This document shows, piece by piece, positions 9,314-17,402 of a DNA stretch of 64,000 nt; positions within the stretch are counted from its first letter, which is position 1; each line of letters starts with the position of its first letter. The notes beneath the pieces are model-generated. The model searched no databases. It worked only from the letters and a program-made list of their open reading frames with translations, and was not told the DNA's origin. Origin of the DNA: Bacteroidaceae bacterium (GTDB lineage Bacteria; Bacteroidota; Bacteroidia; Bacteroidales; Bacteroidaceae); the NCBI GenBank assembly GCA_017547385.1, contig JAFYPU010000007.1, positions 44,613 through 108,612 on the forward strand, given 5' to 3'. Position numbers and translations under genes: made by a program.

Positions 9314-9443
9314 GCAAGGCACTTCACAAACAATCACAAGGCTTTCAACCAAATTCTGAAAGCCTCGCAGCTAAACTGGCAAGGCCTGCCAGAAAATTGG
9401 CAAGCCGTGCCAAAAAAGTGGCAGGCCTTGCCAGTTTTGCTGA
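9314..9443. repeat. 21-bp-period palindromic array, copy 2 (six units)
   Basis: Units start at about 9314, 9336, 9358, 9379, 9400 and 9421; spacing is 22, 22, then 21 bp. Cores are GCAAGGCACTTC, ACAAGGCTTTC, GAAAGCCTCGC, GCAAGGCCTGCC, GCAAGCCGTGCC and GCAGGCCTTGCC. The last three are near-perfect palindromes. This is the longest array of the family in the window. A 76-codon frame through it merely translates the repeat. Confidence 0.82.
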
Positions 9444-9505
9444 AATGGGAGTAAAAAGTTAACGTCGGGCTACGAAATCTTTCGTTATTGAGCTAATGAA
9501 TTTCT

Positions 9506-9549
9506 CCGGCTTACCGCTTGCGAAAAACTGCGATGCGATGACTCACGCC
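9506..9549. repeat. Left 44-bp direct repeat of the R-M island
   Basis: The 44 bp are identical to 11796-11839 except at one position (A at 9527, G at 11817). Read on the minus strand the copy still encodes the end of the GHL10 protein (RGVSHRIAVFRKR, stop at 9511-9513), detached from its gene. It marks the left boundary of the restriction-modification insert. Confidence 0.9.
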
Positions 9550-9729
9550 TCGCAGCAAAAGTAATTTCCCCATAATCGGTAGTATTAATGTAAACCTGCC
9601 GGTCATAATAACCAGCGATGGCATTTTGTCGCAAAAAGGTGCAACGAAGCCGCTACAAAACGAACGCGACGCAAATTGTACCCTGCAAATGCCAAAAGTC
9701 CTGTTATTTTCACTAATTTTACAGGCGCG

Positions 9730-10944
9730 ATGAATGCCAAGACATTAAAAATAGTTCCGAAGATAAAATATGGCGACGAGCGACTTGCTTTGCTCTCCCA
9801 CTATATGCACACTCGCGACATGGTCGCAGGAGATTGCTACCGAAACGAAGCGGAAGCGTTATTGTGCAAGGGGCAACCCATGACGGACGCGGAAGTATCT
9901 ATTGCCTGCGAACCCGTGGTGCAGTATAACCTTTTTCCCGAATTTTACTCCGTGCCGTTTCCGCCGTCGCTGGAACAGTCTGTACCATTCATTGACCTTT
10001 TTGCCGGTATTGGCGGCATACGCCTACCGTTTGACGAATTAGGCTACAACTGCGTATTCACTTCCGAATGGGACGCGAAAGCCTGCCAAACATACTTCGC
10101 CAACTTTGGTATATATCCCTTTGGCGACATCACAAAGATACCCGCCGAGCGTATCCCTGCTCACAAACTGCTGCTAGCAGGCTTCCCGTGTCAGGCGTTC
10201 TCAATTATGGGCAAGATGAAAGGATTTGAAGACACGCGTGGCACAATGTTTTTTGAGATCGAGCGCATATTGAAGCACCACTGCCCGCCCTACATACTGC
10301 TTGAAAACGTAAAGCAACTCGTAGGACACGACGGCGGACGTACTTTCAAAGTCATCCTTGAGCACTTGGATGCTCTGGGTTATTTCGTGAAGTGGAAAGT
10401 GCTCAACGCGCTTGATTTCGGACTGCCGCAGAAGCGTGAGCGTGTCATCATCGTGGGCTTTACCGACAAGGCCGACTACGAGCGGTTCAACTTTGATTTC
10501 ACGCCACAAAAGCACGACCTTGCCGCTATCCTTGAAGACGAAGCAAACATTGACAAGACGCTTTACGCTTCCGACCACATCATTGCGCGGCGCAGAGAGC
10601 AGACATTAGGCAAGAAAGTGTTTTACCCCTCCATTTGGCATGAGAATAAGGCTGGCAATGTGTCCGTACTTGACTATTCTTGTGCATTGCGAACGGGGGC
10701 TTCATATAACTACCTGCTTGTGAACGGCGTGCGCCGACCCACATCCCGTGAACTCCTGCGCCTGCAAGGTTTCCCCGAAGAGTTCAGAATTACAGTTACC
10801 CACCAAGACATACGCCGACAAACGGGAAACTCCGTGGCTGTTCCGATGATACGAATGGTGGCACGCAAGATAGACAACATCATAAAAAGCAAAGAAAATG
10901 AAGCATCCACGTTTACGCGACTCAAAACGGCTCCTTACGCTTGA
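9730..10944 (+). CDS. DNA (cytosine-5) methyltransferase of a type II R-M system
   Basis: The 404-residue enzyme methylates carbon 5 of cytosine in an unknown target. Motifs appear in the canonical order. FIDLFAGIGG (about residues 87-96) binds AdoMet. GFPCQAFS holds the catalytic cysteine (about residue 154). ENVK supplies the catalytic glutamate, and QKRERVIIVGF is motif VIII. RELLRLQGFPEEF and QTGNSVAVP are motifs IX and X. The stretch between VIII and IX is the target-recognition domain. An in-frame TTG at 9676 would add 18 residues unlike the family; I prefer ATG 9730. The gene overlaps the next by 47 bp, so the two are translated together. It protects the host against the partner nuclease. 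Confidence 0.93.
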   Translation: MNAKTLKIVPKIKYGDERLALLSHYMHTRDMVAGDCYRNEAEALLCKGQPMTDAEVSIACEPVVQYNLFPEFYSVPFPPSLEQSVPFIDLFAGIGGIRLPFDELGYNCVFTSEWDAKACQTYFANFGIYPFGDITKIPAERIPAHKLLLAGFPCQAFSIMGKMKGFEDTRGTMFFEIERILKHHCPPYILLENVKQLVGHDGGRTFKVILEHLDALGYFVKWKVLNALDFGLPQKRERVIIVGFTDKADYERFNFDFTPQKHDLAAILEDEANIDKTLYASDHIIARRREQTLGKKVFYPSIWHENKAGNVSVLDYSCALRTGASYNYLLVNGVRRPTSRELLRLQGFPEEFRITVTHQDIRRQTGNSVAVPMIRMVARKIDNIIKSKENEASTFTRLKTAPYA

Positions 10945-11632
10945 ACCATACGCATTGAACGAAATACCCGAAAGCATCATCCGCAAAGTAGGACGCAGAC
11001 TTGTCTATATGCTCTGTATCGGTCGCACCGACCTAACGGGCGACGATTGGGGTAACGTCTTTGCTGATGCCGTTGGCGGCAAACACTTGCAGTCGCCTGT
11101 AGGTATTGCCGATGTTACTTTTGAGAAAATGGCTTGGTCAATGAAGACCGTCAAGAAGACCAACCCTCACCAAGACGGCACAGCACTACGACTCATCAGC
11201 GGACGTTGCTCGCCCGACTATTCCTATGGCATCACCGACCCGCACGAGGACATACAGAAAACGGGGCGTGCCGTGCTGAATATCTGGAATGAGCGCGTAA
11301 ACATCGCCTACGACCACTTCAACCCCGTGCGCACCTCTGTGCTTGTGCGCTCTAATGACCTCTTGACCTACACGCTCTTCGAAGAAGAGAACCACCGATA
11401 CACCACCAATGCTTATCATTGGGAAGAGAACCGCAATGGCAACCTAATTGGTGTAGACATTGAGACGGGCGAAACGCGTTTCACTTGGCAACCCCATGGC
11501 TCACAATTCACCATCCATACGCGCACACCGAAAAACGCCGTCAAGTTCCGCATACGCCGGCCGCCCGTACTGAGTATGGAAGCCACGCTGAAACAGATAA
11601 ACTTCAGCGAGGATTGGATAGAGATTCTCTAA
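10898..11632 (+). CDS. Probable type II restriction endonuclease (partner of the C5 methyltransferase)
   Basis: I do not recognise the 244-residue sequence by family. Its position is the main evidence: it overlaps the end of the methyltransferase gene by 47 bp on the same strand, and nothing else lies in the repeat-bounded unit before a terminator. Residues 56-90 contain GKHLQSPVGIADVTFEKMAWSMKTVK. An acidic residue followed by a strand with S-x-K resembles the PD-(D/E)xK nuclease core (candidate D68, E72 and K79 or K82), but this is a guess from spacing. No signal peptide or membrane segment is visible. Alternative: a Vsr-like or accessory protein, less likely given the size. Confidence 0.62.
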   Translation: MKHPRLRDSKRLLTLEPYALNEIPESIIRKVGRRLVYMLCIGRTDLTGDDWGNVFADAVGGKHLQSPVGIADVTFEKMAWSMKTVKKTNPHQDGTALRLISGRCSPDYSYGITDPHEDIQKTGRAVLNIWNERVNIAYDHFNPVRTSVLVRSNDLLTYTLFEEENHRYTTNAYHWEENRNGNLIGVDIETGETRFTWQPHGSQFTIHTRTPKNAVKFRIRRPPVLSMEATLKQINFSEDWIEIL

Positions 11633-11659
11633 TAGCAACGCACATATATTATATATAAA

Positions 11660-11688
11660 GGCAGCACTTGCGGAAGTGCTGCCTTTTT
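11660..11688 (+). terminator. Terminator of the R-M operon
   Basis: Perfect 10-bp stem GGCAGCACTT/AAGTGCTGCC (11660-11669, 11674-11683) with a GCGG loop and five T residues, 27 bp past the restriction gene. Confidence 0.9.
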
Positions 11689-11795
11689 CGTCTGCAACAA
11701 AAGATAAAGGACGATAAAGCAAGGTAAGAGTAAACAGGAATTAAAAAGCTGCACATGGCCGCTAATTCTTTCACTATCGAATTTCACATTGTTTA

Positions 11796-11839
11796 CCGGC
11801 TTACCGCTTGCGAAAAGCTGCGATGCGATGACTCACGCC
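11796..11839. repeat. Right 44-bp direct repeat of the R-M island
   Basis: Second copy of the repeat at 9506-9549 (43 of 44 identical). It spans the stop codon (11801-11803) and last 12 codons of the minus-strand GHL10 gene, so this copy is the functional gene end. Confidence 0.9.
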
Positions 11840-13531
11840 ACGACGCCCGAGGGTGCGCACCACATAGAAACCGGGAGCCAAATGCCACACTGAAAGCGCA
11901 GTCTGCATGGGGCAGGTCATCACATGGCGTTCCTGCACATCGGTGATGAGCAGATAATCGGCATCGGCCGCTGTCTCGGGCAGCCGGAAGGTGTCTGCCA
12001 CTTCGGGATATTGCTCCGCAAGCAATGTAGCCGCTATGGTGGTCCATTGCGGAGCGCTTTCGTTGCCATAAGCATCGACAGCCGTAACGGCATAAGGTGC
12101 ATGAAGCAATGCGGGAAGTGCCGGTGCATAGCGGTATTCGGTGGATGTAACGCGCTCTGCCACTGCAGTCATGCCGGAAGTGCTGTCAGCAATATGTTCG
12201 CTGCGACGATAAATGTTGTAATACACCGGCGTATCTTCATTGTCGCGAGCCGCTGTCCAGCGCAAGGTCAAAGAACGTTCTTCCAAGCACAACGATAGTT
12301 GGGGAGCCGTGGGAGCAATGCTGTCTCTCCACGTCATGGGCGGCACACGCGAGGGGAGCGCATAGAAATCTTCAGCCACAAAATCGTAAAGTCCTTTCAC
12401 ATTGTCCGTGAGGAAGCGGCTGCGGAAGAAAGCTTGGCCGCCGATGCCCGTGGCACGGACAAAGTTGAGCTGACGTTGCACCACAGAGAGCGGCCAGTTC
12501 TTTTCGTTCTTGTGCAAGAAGTAGATGCCCAGCCCCGGCACCACGGGCTTTCCTGCAGAACGCTCCTGCCAATCGAGCACAAAGGGATAGAAATGCTTGC
12601 CATCGAAATACATCATCGGGAAGAGCATGTCCATCAGCCCGCTCTGCAACCAGCCGGCGGCATCCTGGTGCACGGCATCACGGGCGTTCCATCCATAACT
12701 GCTCTGACGCGGTGTGTCGGCATATTTTCCCACAGGCGAACAGCTCAACTTCACCCAGGGACGCACGGCACGCACAGCCTCGCCAATGGCACGTACGCAG
12801 CGAGTAACATTGTCGCGTCGCCATTCGGCCTTGTTGCGACCGGCACCATATTTGCGGTATGTCTTAGTGTCGTTAAAGGGGATTCCGCTTTCGGGATAGC
12901 GGATGTAATCCAGATGAATGCCGTCCACATCATATCGCTCCACAATTTCACGACAGATGGAGGCAATGTAGGCAGCTGTGCCCGGCACACCGGGATCCAT
13001 CATCCATTGGTCGCCGCAGCGCTGACAGAGTTCGGGATGCTGACGCGGCAGCGAGCGATTGCCCAAACGCTTCTCCACGTTCACTTTGCAAATAGGGAAA
13101 GCCACCACCCAGGCATGCAGTTCCATGCCGCGTTTGTGGCATTCCTCCACAGCGAAGGCCAACGGGTCGTAGGCCGGTGCCACGCCTGGTGTTCCTGTGA
13201 AAGCACCGTCCCAAGGCTCGATGGCAGACGGATAAGCCGTAGTGGAACGGATGCGAGCCTGGAAGAGCACGGTGTTGACCCCAGCGCGTTGCAAATCATC
13301 GAGGATGGAACACAGCTCAGCTTTCTGCCGTTGTGCCCCCTCCGCTCCCGTTTGCGGCTTTGTAGGCCAATCCAATCCACTGAGTGTGGTGAGCCAGACG
13401 GCACGCACTTCATAACGTGGAGCTTCGGAAAGGAAAATCGGGGTAGCACAGAAAGAAGTTTGTGCTCGCACCACGAAACAACCGAGAGACAACAAGAGAA
13501 CGAAAAAAAGTCGATGGAAAAGATATTTCAT
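11801..13531 (-). CDS. GHL10-type glycosyl hydrolase with a T9SS-type C-terminal signal
   Basis: A secreted protein of 576 residues from the preferred start MKYLFHRLFF; an upstream ATG at 13552 is possible but spoils the signal peptide. The signal ends near VVRAQ. The GHL10 (DUF187, family-10-like hydrolase) barrel spans about residues 30-370. It is marked by EVRAVWLTTLSGLDWP, DVDGIHLDYIRYPE and YDFVAEDF. A fibronectin-III-like domain follows to about 505. The last 65 residues end in LAPGFYVVRTLGRRGVSH and a basic tail, the pattern of a T9SS type A sorting domain. Members act on cell-wall or storage glycans; the substrate is unknown here. It ends the four-gene minus-strand run that begins with the acyltransferase, and its 3' end is the insertion point of the R-M island. 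Confidence 0.83.
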   Translation of the reverse strand: MKYLFHRLFFVLLLSLGCFVVRAQTSFCATPIFLSEAPRYEVRAVWLTTLSGLDWPTKPQTGAEGAQRQKAELCSILDDLQRAGVNTVLFQARIRSTTAYPSAIEPWDGAFTGTPGVAPAYDPLAFAVEECHKRGMELHAWVVAFPICKVNVEKRLGNRSLPRQHPELCQRCGDQWMMDPGVPGTAAYIASICREIVERYDVDGIHLDYIRYPESGIPFNDTKTYRKYGAGRNKAEWRRDNVTRCVRAIGEAVRAVRPWVKLSCSPVGKYADTPRQSSYGWNARDAVHQDAAGWLQSGLMDMLFPMMYFDGKHFYPFVLDWQERSAGKPVVPGLGIYFLHKNEKNWPLSVVQRQLNFVRATGIGGQAFFRSRFLTDNVKGLYDFVAEDFYALPSRVPPMTWRDSIAPTAPQLSLCLEERSLTLRWTAARDNEDTPVYYNIYRRSEHIADSTSGMTAVAERVTSTEYRYAPALPALLHAPYAVTAVDAYGNESAPQWTTIAATLLAEQYPEVADTFRLPETAADADYLLITDVQERHVMTCPMQTALSVWHLAPGFYVVRTLGRRGVSHRIAAFRKR

Positions 13532-13557
13532 AAGACACTGAGTGATGTACAATGATT

Positions 13558-14499
13558 TTACAATTCTTCATAGAGTGAGAGCAAAGCCGAACGCGGAATG
13601 CCGCGACGCACAGCCTCGTCCAAATCTTTTCGGGCAGCCCCTTTCGCGCCACAACGTAGCAACACCGAGGCGCGGCGCACATAGAGGTCGGCCTGTTCGG
13701 GCGCAAGGAGAATAGCGGTGTCGTAGTCCACACGTGCAACCTCGAAGCGACCAAACCCGGCTTCAAGGTCGGCTCGCAACACCAGCGCCTGCACTTCTTC
13801 AGGATGCGCCTGCAACAACACGTTCAACCTGTCGAGTGCTTCCTGCGGTCGGCCATCCTTCTCGTCTGCGATGGAGAGCAACAAGGAAGCACTTACATTT
13901 TCCGGTGAAAGCCGCAGCACTTCTTCCAAGTCCGCTTTCGCAGCCCGATAGAGTCTTTCTTTCATACTGATGGCCGCTCGCAAAAACAGCAGTTCCTTGC
14001 GGTCGAGGCTCGTCGGCGAGGCTGTCATCAGCACATCCATGTCGGCACGGGCCAATCGTGCATTGCCTTGTTCAAGATAGCAAGTGGCGCGATCAAAACG
14101 CACTTCATGACGCTCCGGGTGGACTTTCAAAATCTCCGTAAACACTTTCACAGCCTCCGCATAGTCAGCCCGAGCCATGGATATGCGTCCTAGATTGTGG
14201 CGCACCACTACAGCAGAAGCGGCATCGGGAAAAAGTGTCAGCGCACGCTGAAAAAGTTTCTCAGCCTCAACTAGGGAATCACGGCTCAGGGCATTGAAAC
14301 CACGCACCATGCAATCGCGCCATTCGGCAGAGTCGGCCGAAGTGCGCCAGGCAGAGACCGGAATATCTTGCTCGTTGGCTCCCCTGGCTCTCACGCTTCC
14401 GCCGGCACCCAAATCAATGATGGTTTGTGCCGAGAGTGCGTACGATGTCAAGAAAGCGCACAGCAGAAACACATATTTCAACAAACAATTCTTACACAT
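13558..14499 (-). CDS. Secreted TPR-repeat protein
   Basis: 313 residues from ATG 14499, which gives a clean signal peptide (MCKNCLLKYVFLLCAFLTSY then ALSAQ). A longer frame upstream has no signal and is rejected. From about residue 70 the chain is a series of tetratricopeptide repeats of 34 residues, for example LVEAEKLFQRALTLFPDAAS and YAEAVKVFTEILKVHPE. Such repeats form protein-binding helical arrays. It lies 11 bp after the symporter gene and about 26 bp before the GHL10 gene, clearly one operon. A periplasmic scaffold for the neighbouring enzyme is an inference. Confidence 0.8.
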   Translation of the reverse strand: MCKNCLLKYVFLLCAFLTSYALSAQTIIDLGAGGSVRARGANEQDIPVSAWRTSADSAEWRDCMVRGFNALSRDSLVEAEKLFQRALTLFPDAASAVVVRHNLGRISMARADYAEAVKVFTEILKVHPERHEVRFDRATCYLEQGNARLARADMDVLMTASPTSLDRKELLFLRAAISMKERLYRAAKADLEEVLRLSPENVSASLLLSIADEKDGRPQEALDRLNVLLQAHPEEVQALVLRADLEAGFGRFEVARVDYDTAILLAPEQADLYVRRASVLLRCGAKGAARKDLDEAVRRGIPRSALLSLYEEL

Positions 14500-14510
14500 A
14501 CATTTTATAT

Positions 14511-15986
14511 TTATAAGGAAGGGCTTACCGCTTTCATACGCCCTTTTCCCAACGACAAGCACCAAAGCCCCAACATCGTGAGAGCCCCGTTGAGCAACAG
14601 CAACTCATAGCCGAAAGTGTAGCCCCAAAGGCGTGGACTTGCATAGTCCAACAAAGCACACACCAACGGAGCGGCCAAAGCCACAAACGGCACATAGACA
14701 TCGCGAACGGCACGTCGCGAAAACAGACCATAAGCATAGAGTCCCAGCAACGGCCCATAGGTGTAGGAAACCATGACATAAATGGTGTCGATAAGGCTTC
14801 CGCCGGCAGCGGCATGGAACACCAACATGCACACATAAAACACAGCCAGCACGGCCAGGTGAACCCAACATCGCAAACGCTCTGCCTGAACCGGCGGATA
14901 GCGGCGTTCCACATCAAGCATGTCGATGCAAGCGGTGGTTGTGAGACTTGTGATGGCCGAATCGGCACTCGAAAAAGCCGCAGCCACTACTCCGATGGTG
15001 AACGGCACCACCACAATTGTTCCCAAAGCACCTGAAGCCACCAACATGGGCATCAGTTCGTCGCCCGAAGCCGGTAGCGTTATGCCGCGGGCGGCACAAA
15101 AGCTATAAAGCAAAACGCCCAAAGCCAACAACAAAAGGTTGAGCGGCAGAAAGCAGGCTCCGTATGCGCACATTTCTTTCTGAGCATCGCGCAGGCTTCG
15201 GCAAGTTAAATTCTTCTGCATCATGTCCTGGTCCAAGCCGGTCATGACAATCACCACGAAGATGCCGCTCACGAACTGTCGCCAGAAGTTTTGCGGTGAA
15301 GCCATGTCCCACTCGAACACGCGACTCATTTCACTCTGCCGAACGATTTGAAACAAGCCGACAGCATCAGTCTGCAAAGAATCTGCCACAGCCCAAAACA
15401 TGAATACCGGCGACAATAACAGACAAAGCGTTTGCAGCACATCGGTACGCACCAGCACATGCATCCCTCCTTTGTGCGTATATCCCCATATCAGCAGCAA
15501 CACAGCGGCTGCCATCCACGGAAACGGTATTCCCAACGCTGTTCCCACAAAGTGATGCAATACTGCACAAACAAGGGAGAGGCGTGCCGTTGCACCCAAC
15601 ATTTTTCCTACCATAAAGCATGCAGCACCGGTGCGACGGCTTTTCGAACCATAGCGCAGGCCTAAGTAAGAATAGATACTGGTCAGCCGCAACTTGTAAT
15701 ACAATGGCAGCAAAACAAAAGCCACTACCAAATATCCTACAAAGAAGCCGGCACACATCTGCAAGTAGGTCATGTGTGTGGAAGTCGCCCAACCGGGCAC
15801 CGAAACGAAGGATACACCCGACAGACTTGCCCCCACCATTCCGACGGCCACCATCGGCCAGGGCGAAGACCGCTCGGCACGAAAAAAAGCATCGTTGCCC
15901 GAACGCCCGCTCCAACGATGGGAAAACGCAAGCAGCAGCAAAAAATAGGCAGCCAGCGTAACAAGCATCAGTGTGGCTGTAGACAT
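14511..15986 (-). CDS. Sodium:solute symporter (SSS family)
   Basis: The 491-residue integral inner-membrane protein has about 12-13 hydrophobic helices. It carries SSS family landmarks: GASLSGVSFVSVPGWA in the first helix pair, LRYGSKSRRTGAACFMVGK, the central TGLDQDMMQKNLTCRSLRDA, and AAFSSADSAITSLTTTAC, whose S-S-x-D-S lines the sodium site. It imports an organic solute with Na+. The substrate is not readable; linkage with a secreted GHL10 hydrolase suggests a sugar or sugar acid. A TATCTTTG -7 box (minus strand, 16032-16039) lies upstream. Confidence 0.87.
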   Translation of the reverse strand: MSTATLMLVTLAAYFLLLLAFSHRWSGRSGNDAFFRAERSSPWPMVAVGMVGASLSGVSFVSVPGWATSTHMTYLQMCAGFFVGYLVVAFVLLPLYYKLRLTSIYSYLGLRYGSKSRRTGAACFMVGKMLGATARLSLVCAVLHHFVGTALGIPFPWMAAAVLLLIWGYTHKGGMHVLVRTDVLQTLCLLLSPVFMFWAVADSLQTDAVGLFQIVRQSEMSRVFEWDMASPQNFWRQFVSGIFVVIVMTGLDQDMMQKNLTCRSLRDAQKEMCAYGACFLPLNLLLLALGVLLYSFCAARGITLPASGDELMPMLVASGALGTIVVVPFTIGVVAAAFSSADSAITSLTTTACIDMLDVERRYPPVQAERLRCWVHLAVLAVFYVCMLVFHAAAGGSLIDTIYVMVSYTYGPLLGLYAYGLFSRRAVRDVYVPFVALAAPLVCALLDYASPRLWGYTFGYELLLLNGALTMLGLWCLSLGKGRMKAVSPSL

Positions 15987-16031
15987 TTTTCTAAATCAAA
16001 CAGGCAGAATGGCATCTGCCTTTTATGGTTG

Positions 16032-16039
16032 CAAAGATA
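16032..16039 (-). promoter_or_regulatory. -7 box of the symporter-TPR-GHL10 operon
   Basis: TATCTTTG on the minus strand, about 46 bp from the symporter start. No clear -33 TTTG is present at the right distance. A short hairpin (GGCAGA/TCTGCC, 16003-16020) follows in the leader. Confidence 0.5.
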
Positions 16040-16103
16040 GCACTTTCAGGATGCTTCGGGCACTCTCCAATGGTGTTTAACCTTTGTTTGAAAGCACAAG
16101 CCG

Positions 16104-17282
16104 CTATCGTTTTCCTGCCAACAGCTTGTGTAAAGAGGGACAAAGCCTGTGCAAAATTTCATTGAGCAACACACAGAATATCACCGCCATCACGACAACT
16201 GCCAAATAACGAAACGTGAGTCCACCCGGAGTATCAATGAGCAGGAACTGCTTTGTCCAACGATCGCAAGCTGAAAGGATTTCCACGGTATGGGCTGCAT
16301 ATATCACAAAAACACTGCCCGACAACACGGCAGGGAAACGCCACCGCCGACGCGCCGAGAGCGAAGTTGCCACATTGATGGCCAAAACCATCTCTGCCAA
16401 GATGAACAACAACTGCCAAGTGGCGGAAAAGAAAGCCGGCATCTGCACAAACTGATTGACCACCAACATGAGGGCCACCATGAAGGCTGAAATCCGATAA
16501 TACGGTCGGCATATTTCCACAAGGTTGCGACCGATCAACGAGCCCCATGCGCCCAAGCTGAAAAACAGAGCAGCACTGACCGAAAGGCCGTGCACAGGCA
16601 TCCACACCGACAGCACATAACACAGTGTCAGCAACAACAAGAAGCGCCAACGCAAACGACGTAACAGCCACCCAATGAGGGGAGACAGCAATGCCAGCAC
16701 CATCAGTTCGCGCACAAACCACAACGGCACATCCACGGGGGCCGTCAGCCCTTCCATCGGAAAGCCAAACCAATTGTGCGTGTCGCGACCGATGGAATGA
16801 CTGTCCCAAAACACGCTCCAACCGCCCTTCTGCCGAACATAGAAACTAAATTTCTCAAAAGCATTCTCCAACGTCAGAACCTCCCAGCGCGTTCGCAAGA
16901 ACTGCACCACAAGGGTAATGATGTTCCACAAAAAATATGGGAGTGCCAAGGAGAACAATCTTCGGTGCAACTTCGAGAAATAAACTTCGCGCGAAAAACG
17001 AGCAACGCCCTTGAAAAACAATCGGCCGGAAATGAGGAAAAATGCAGGCACGGCCACAGCCGGCAACCATTGCGACAGCAACGAGCGCAACAGCCGGCAG
17101 CACTCCACCCACAGAGGATGAACTCCCTCGATGGCAGAGGGCGTAAGTGCTCCCACTCCGTAAGCATGGATGAACACCACCCCGACGGCCATCGGAAAGC
17201 GCAACCAATCGATGGCCTGCGATTCCACTTTGTCCAAACGCTTGCCATTTTTCCCGAAAGGCTTTTCTGCTTTTTTGCTCAT
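16104..17282 (-). CDS. Acyltransferase family 3 membrane protein
   Basis: 392 residues from ATG 17282 (MSKKAEKPFG). A frame with 32 more residues exists upstream but is basic and unlike the family. After a charged N-terminus the chain has about ten membrane helices. The first contains IDWLRFPMAVGVVFIHAYGV, the family 3 signature R-(x)n-H with the likely catalytic His. Such enzymes O-acetylate surface polysaccharides or lipids at the inner membrane, and the acceptor is unknown. It is followed by the symporter operon with a 117-bp gap. Confidence 0.82.
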   Translation of the reverse strand: MSKKAEKPFGKNGKRLDKVESQAIDWLRFPMAVGVVFIHAYGVGALTPSAIEGVHPLWVECCRLLRSLLSQWLPAVAVPAFFLISGRLFFKGVARFSREVYFSKLHRRLFSLALPYFLWNIITLVVQFLRTRWEVLTLENAFEKFSFYVRQKGGWSVFWDSHSIGRDTHNWFGFPMEGLTAPVDVPLWFVRELMVLALLSPLIGWLLRRLRWRFLLLLTLCYVLSVWMPVHGLSVSAALFFSLGAWGSLIGRNLVEICRPYYRISAFMVALMLVVNQFVQMPAFFSATWQLLFILAEMVLAINVATSLSARRRWRFPAVLSGSVFVIYAAHTVEILSACDRWTKQFLLIDTPGGLTFRYLAVVVMAVIFCVLLNEILHRLCPSLHKLLAGKR

Positions 17283-17402
17283 CTTTATCGTTTTTTCTGC
17301 AAACTTCTTTCCTTTTTTATCTCTCAAAAAAGGGAAGTTCGTGCCGAAGCTCCGAACCTCCCAGATATGTTTATGCACGCATCAAAGCGTCATGCATCTC
17401 GC

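Larger units (their letters stand above)
9506..11839. mobile_element. Restriction-modification island flanked by 44-bp direct repeats
   Basis: A 2.3-kb unit holds only a C5-cytosine methyltransferase and an overlapping probable restriction-enzyme gene, bounded on both sides by the same 44-bp sequence. The right copy is the true 3' end of the minus-strand GHL10 gene. The layout suggests insertion into that 3' end with the coding end rebuilt, as integrating elements do at tRNA genes. No recombinase gene lies inside, so mobility would need a helper, or the repeats arose by recombination. Between the left repeat and the methyltransferase (9550-9729) I see no further gene and only a weak TAATTTTA box near 9713. 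Confidence 0.65.

Noticed and set aside
9224-9454. 76-codon frame downstream of the BACON lipoprotein
   Set aside because: It translates a terminator and the 21-bp array (repeated NWQ-LP pattern), not a protein-like sequence.
12299-13555. 418-codon plus-strand frame opposite the GHL10 gene
   Set aside because: His/Arg-rich shadow without motifs; the minus strand has a signal peptide, a GHL10 barrel and a sorting domain.
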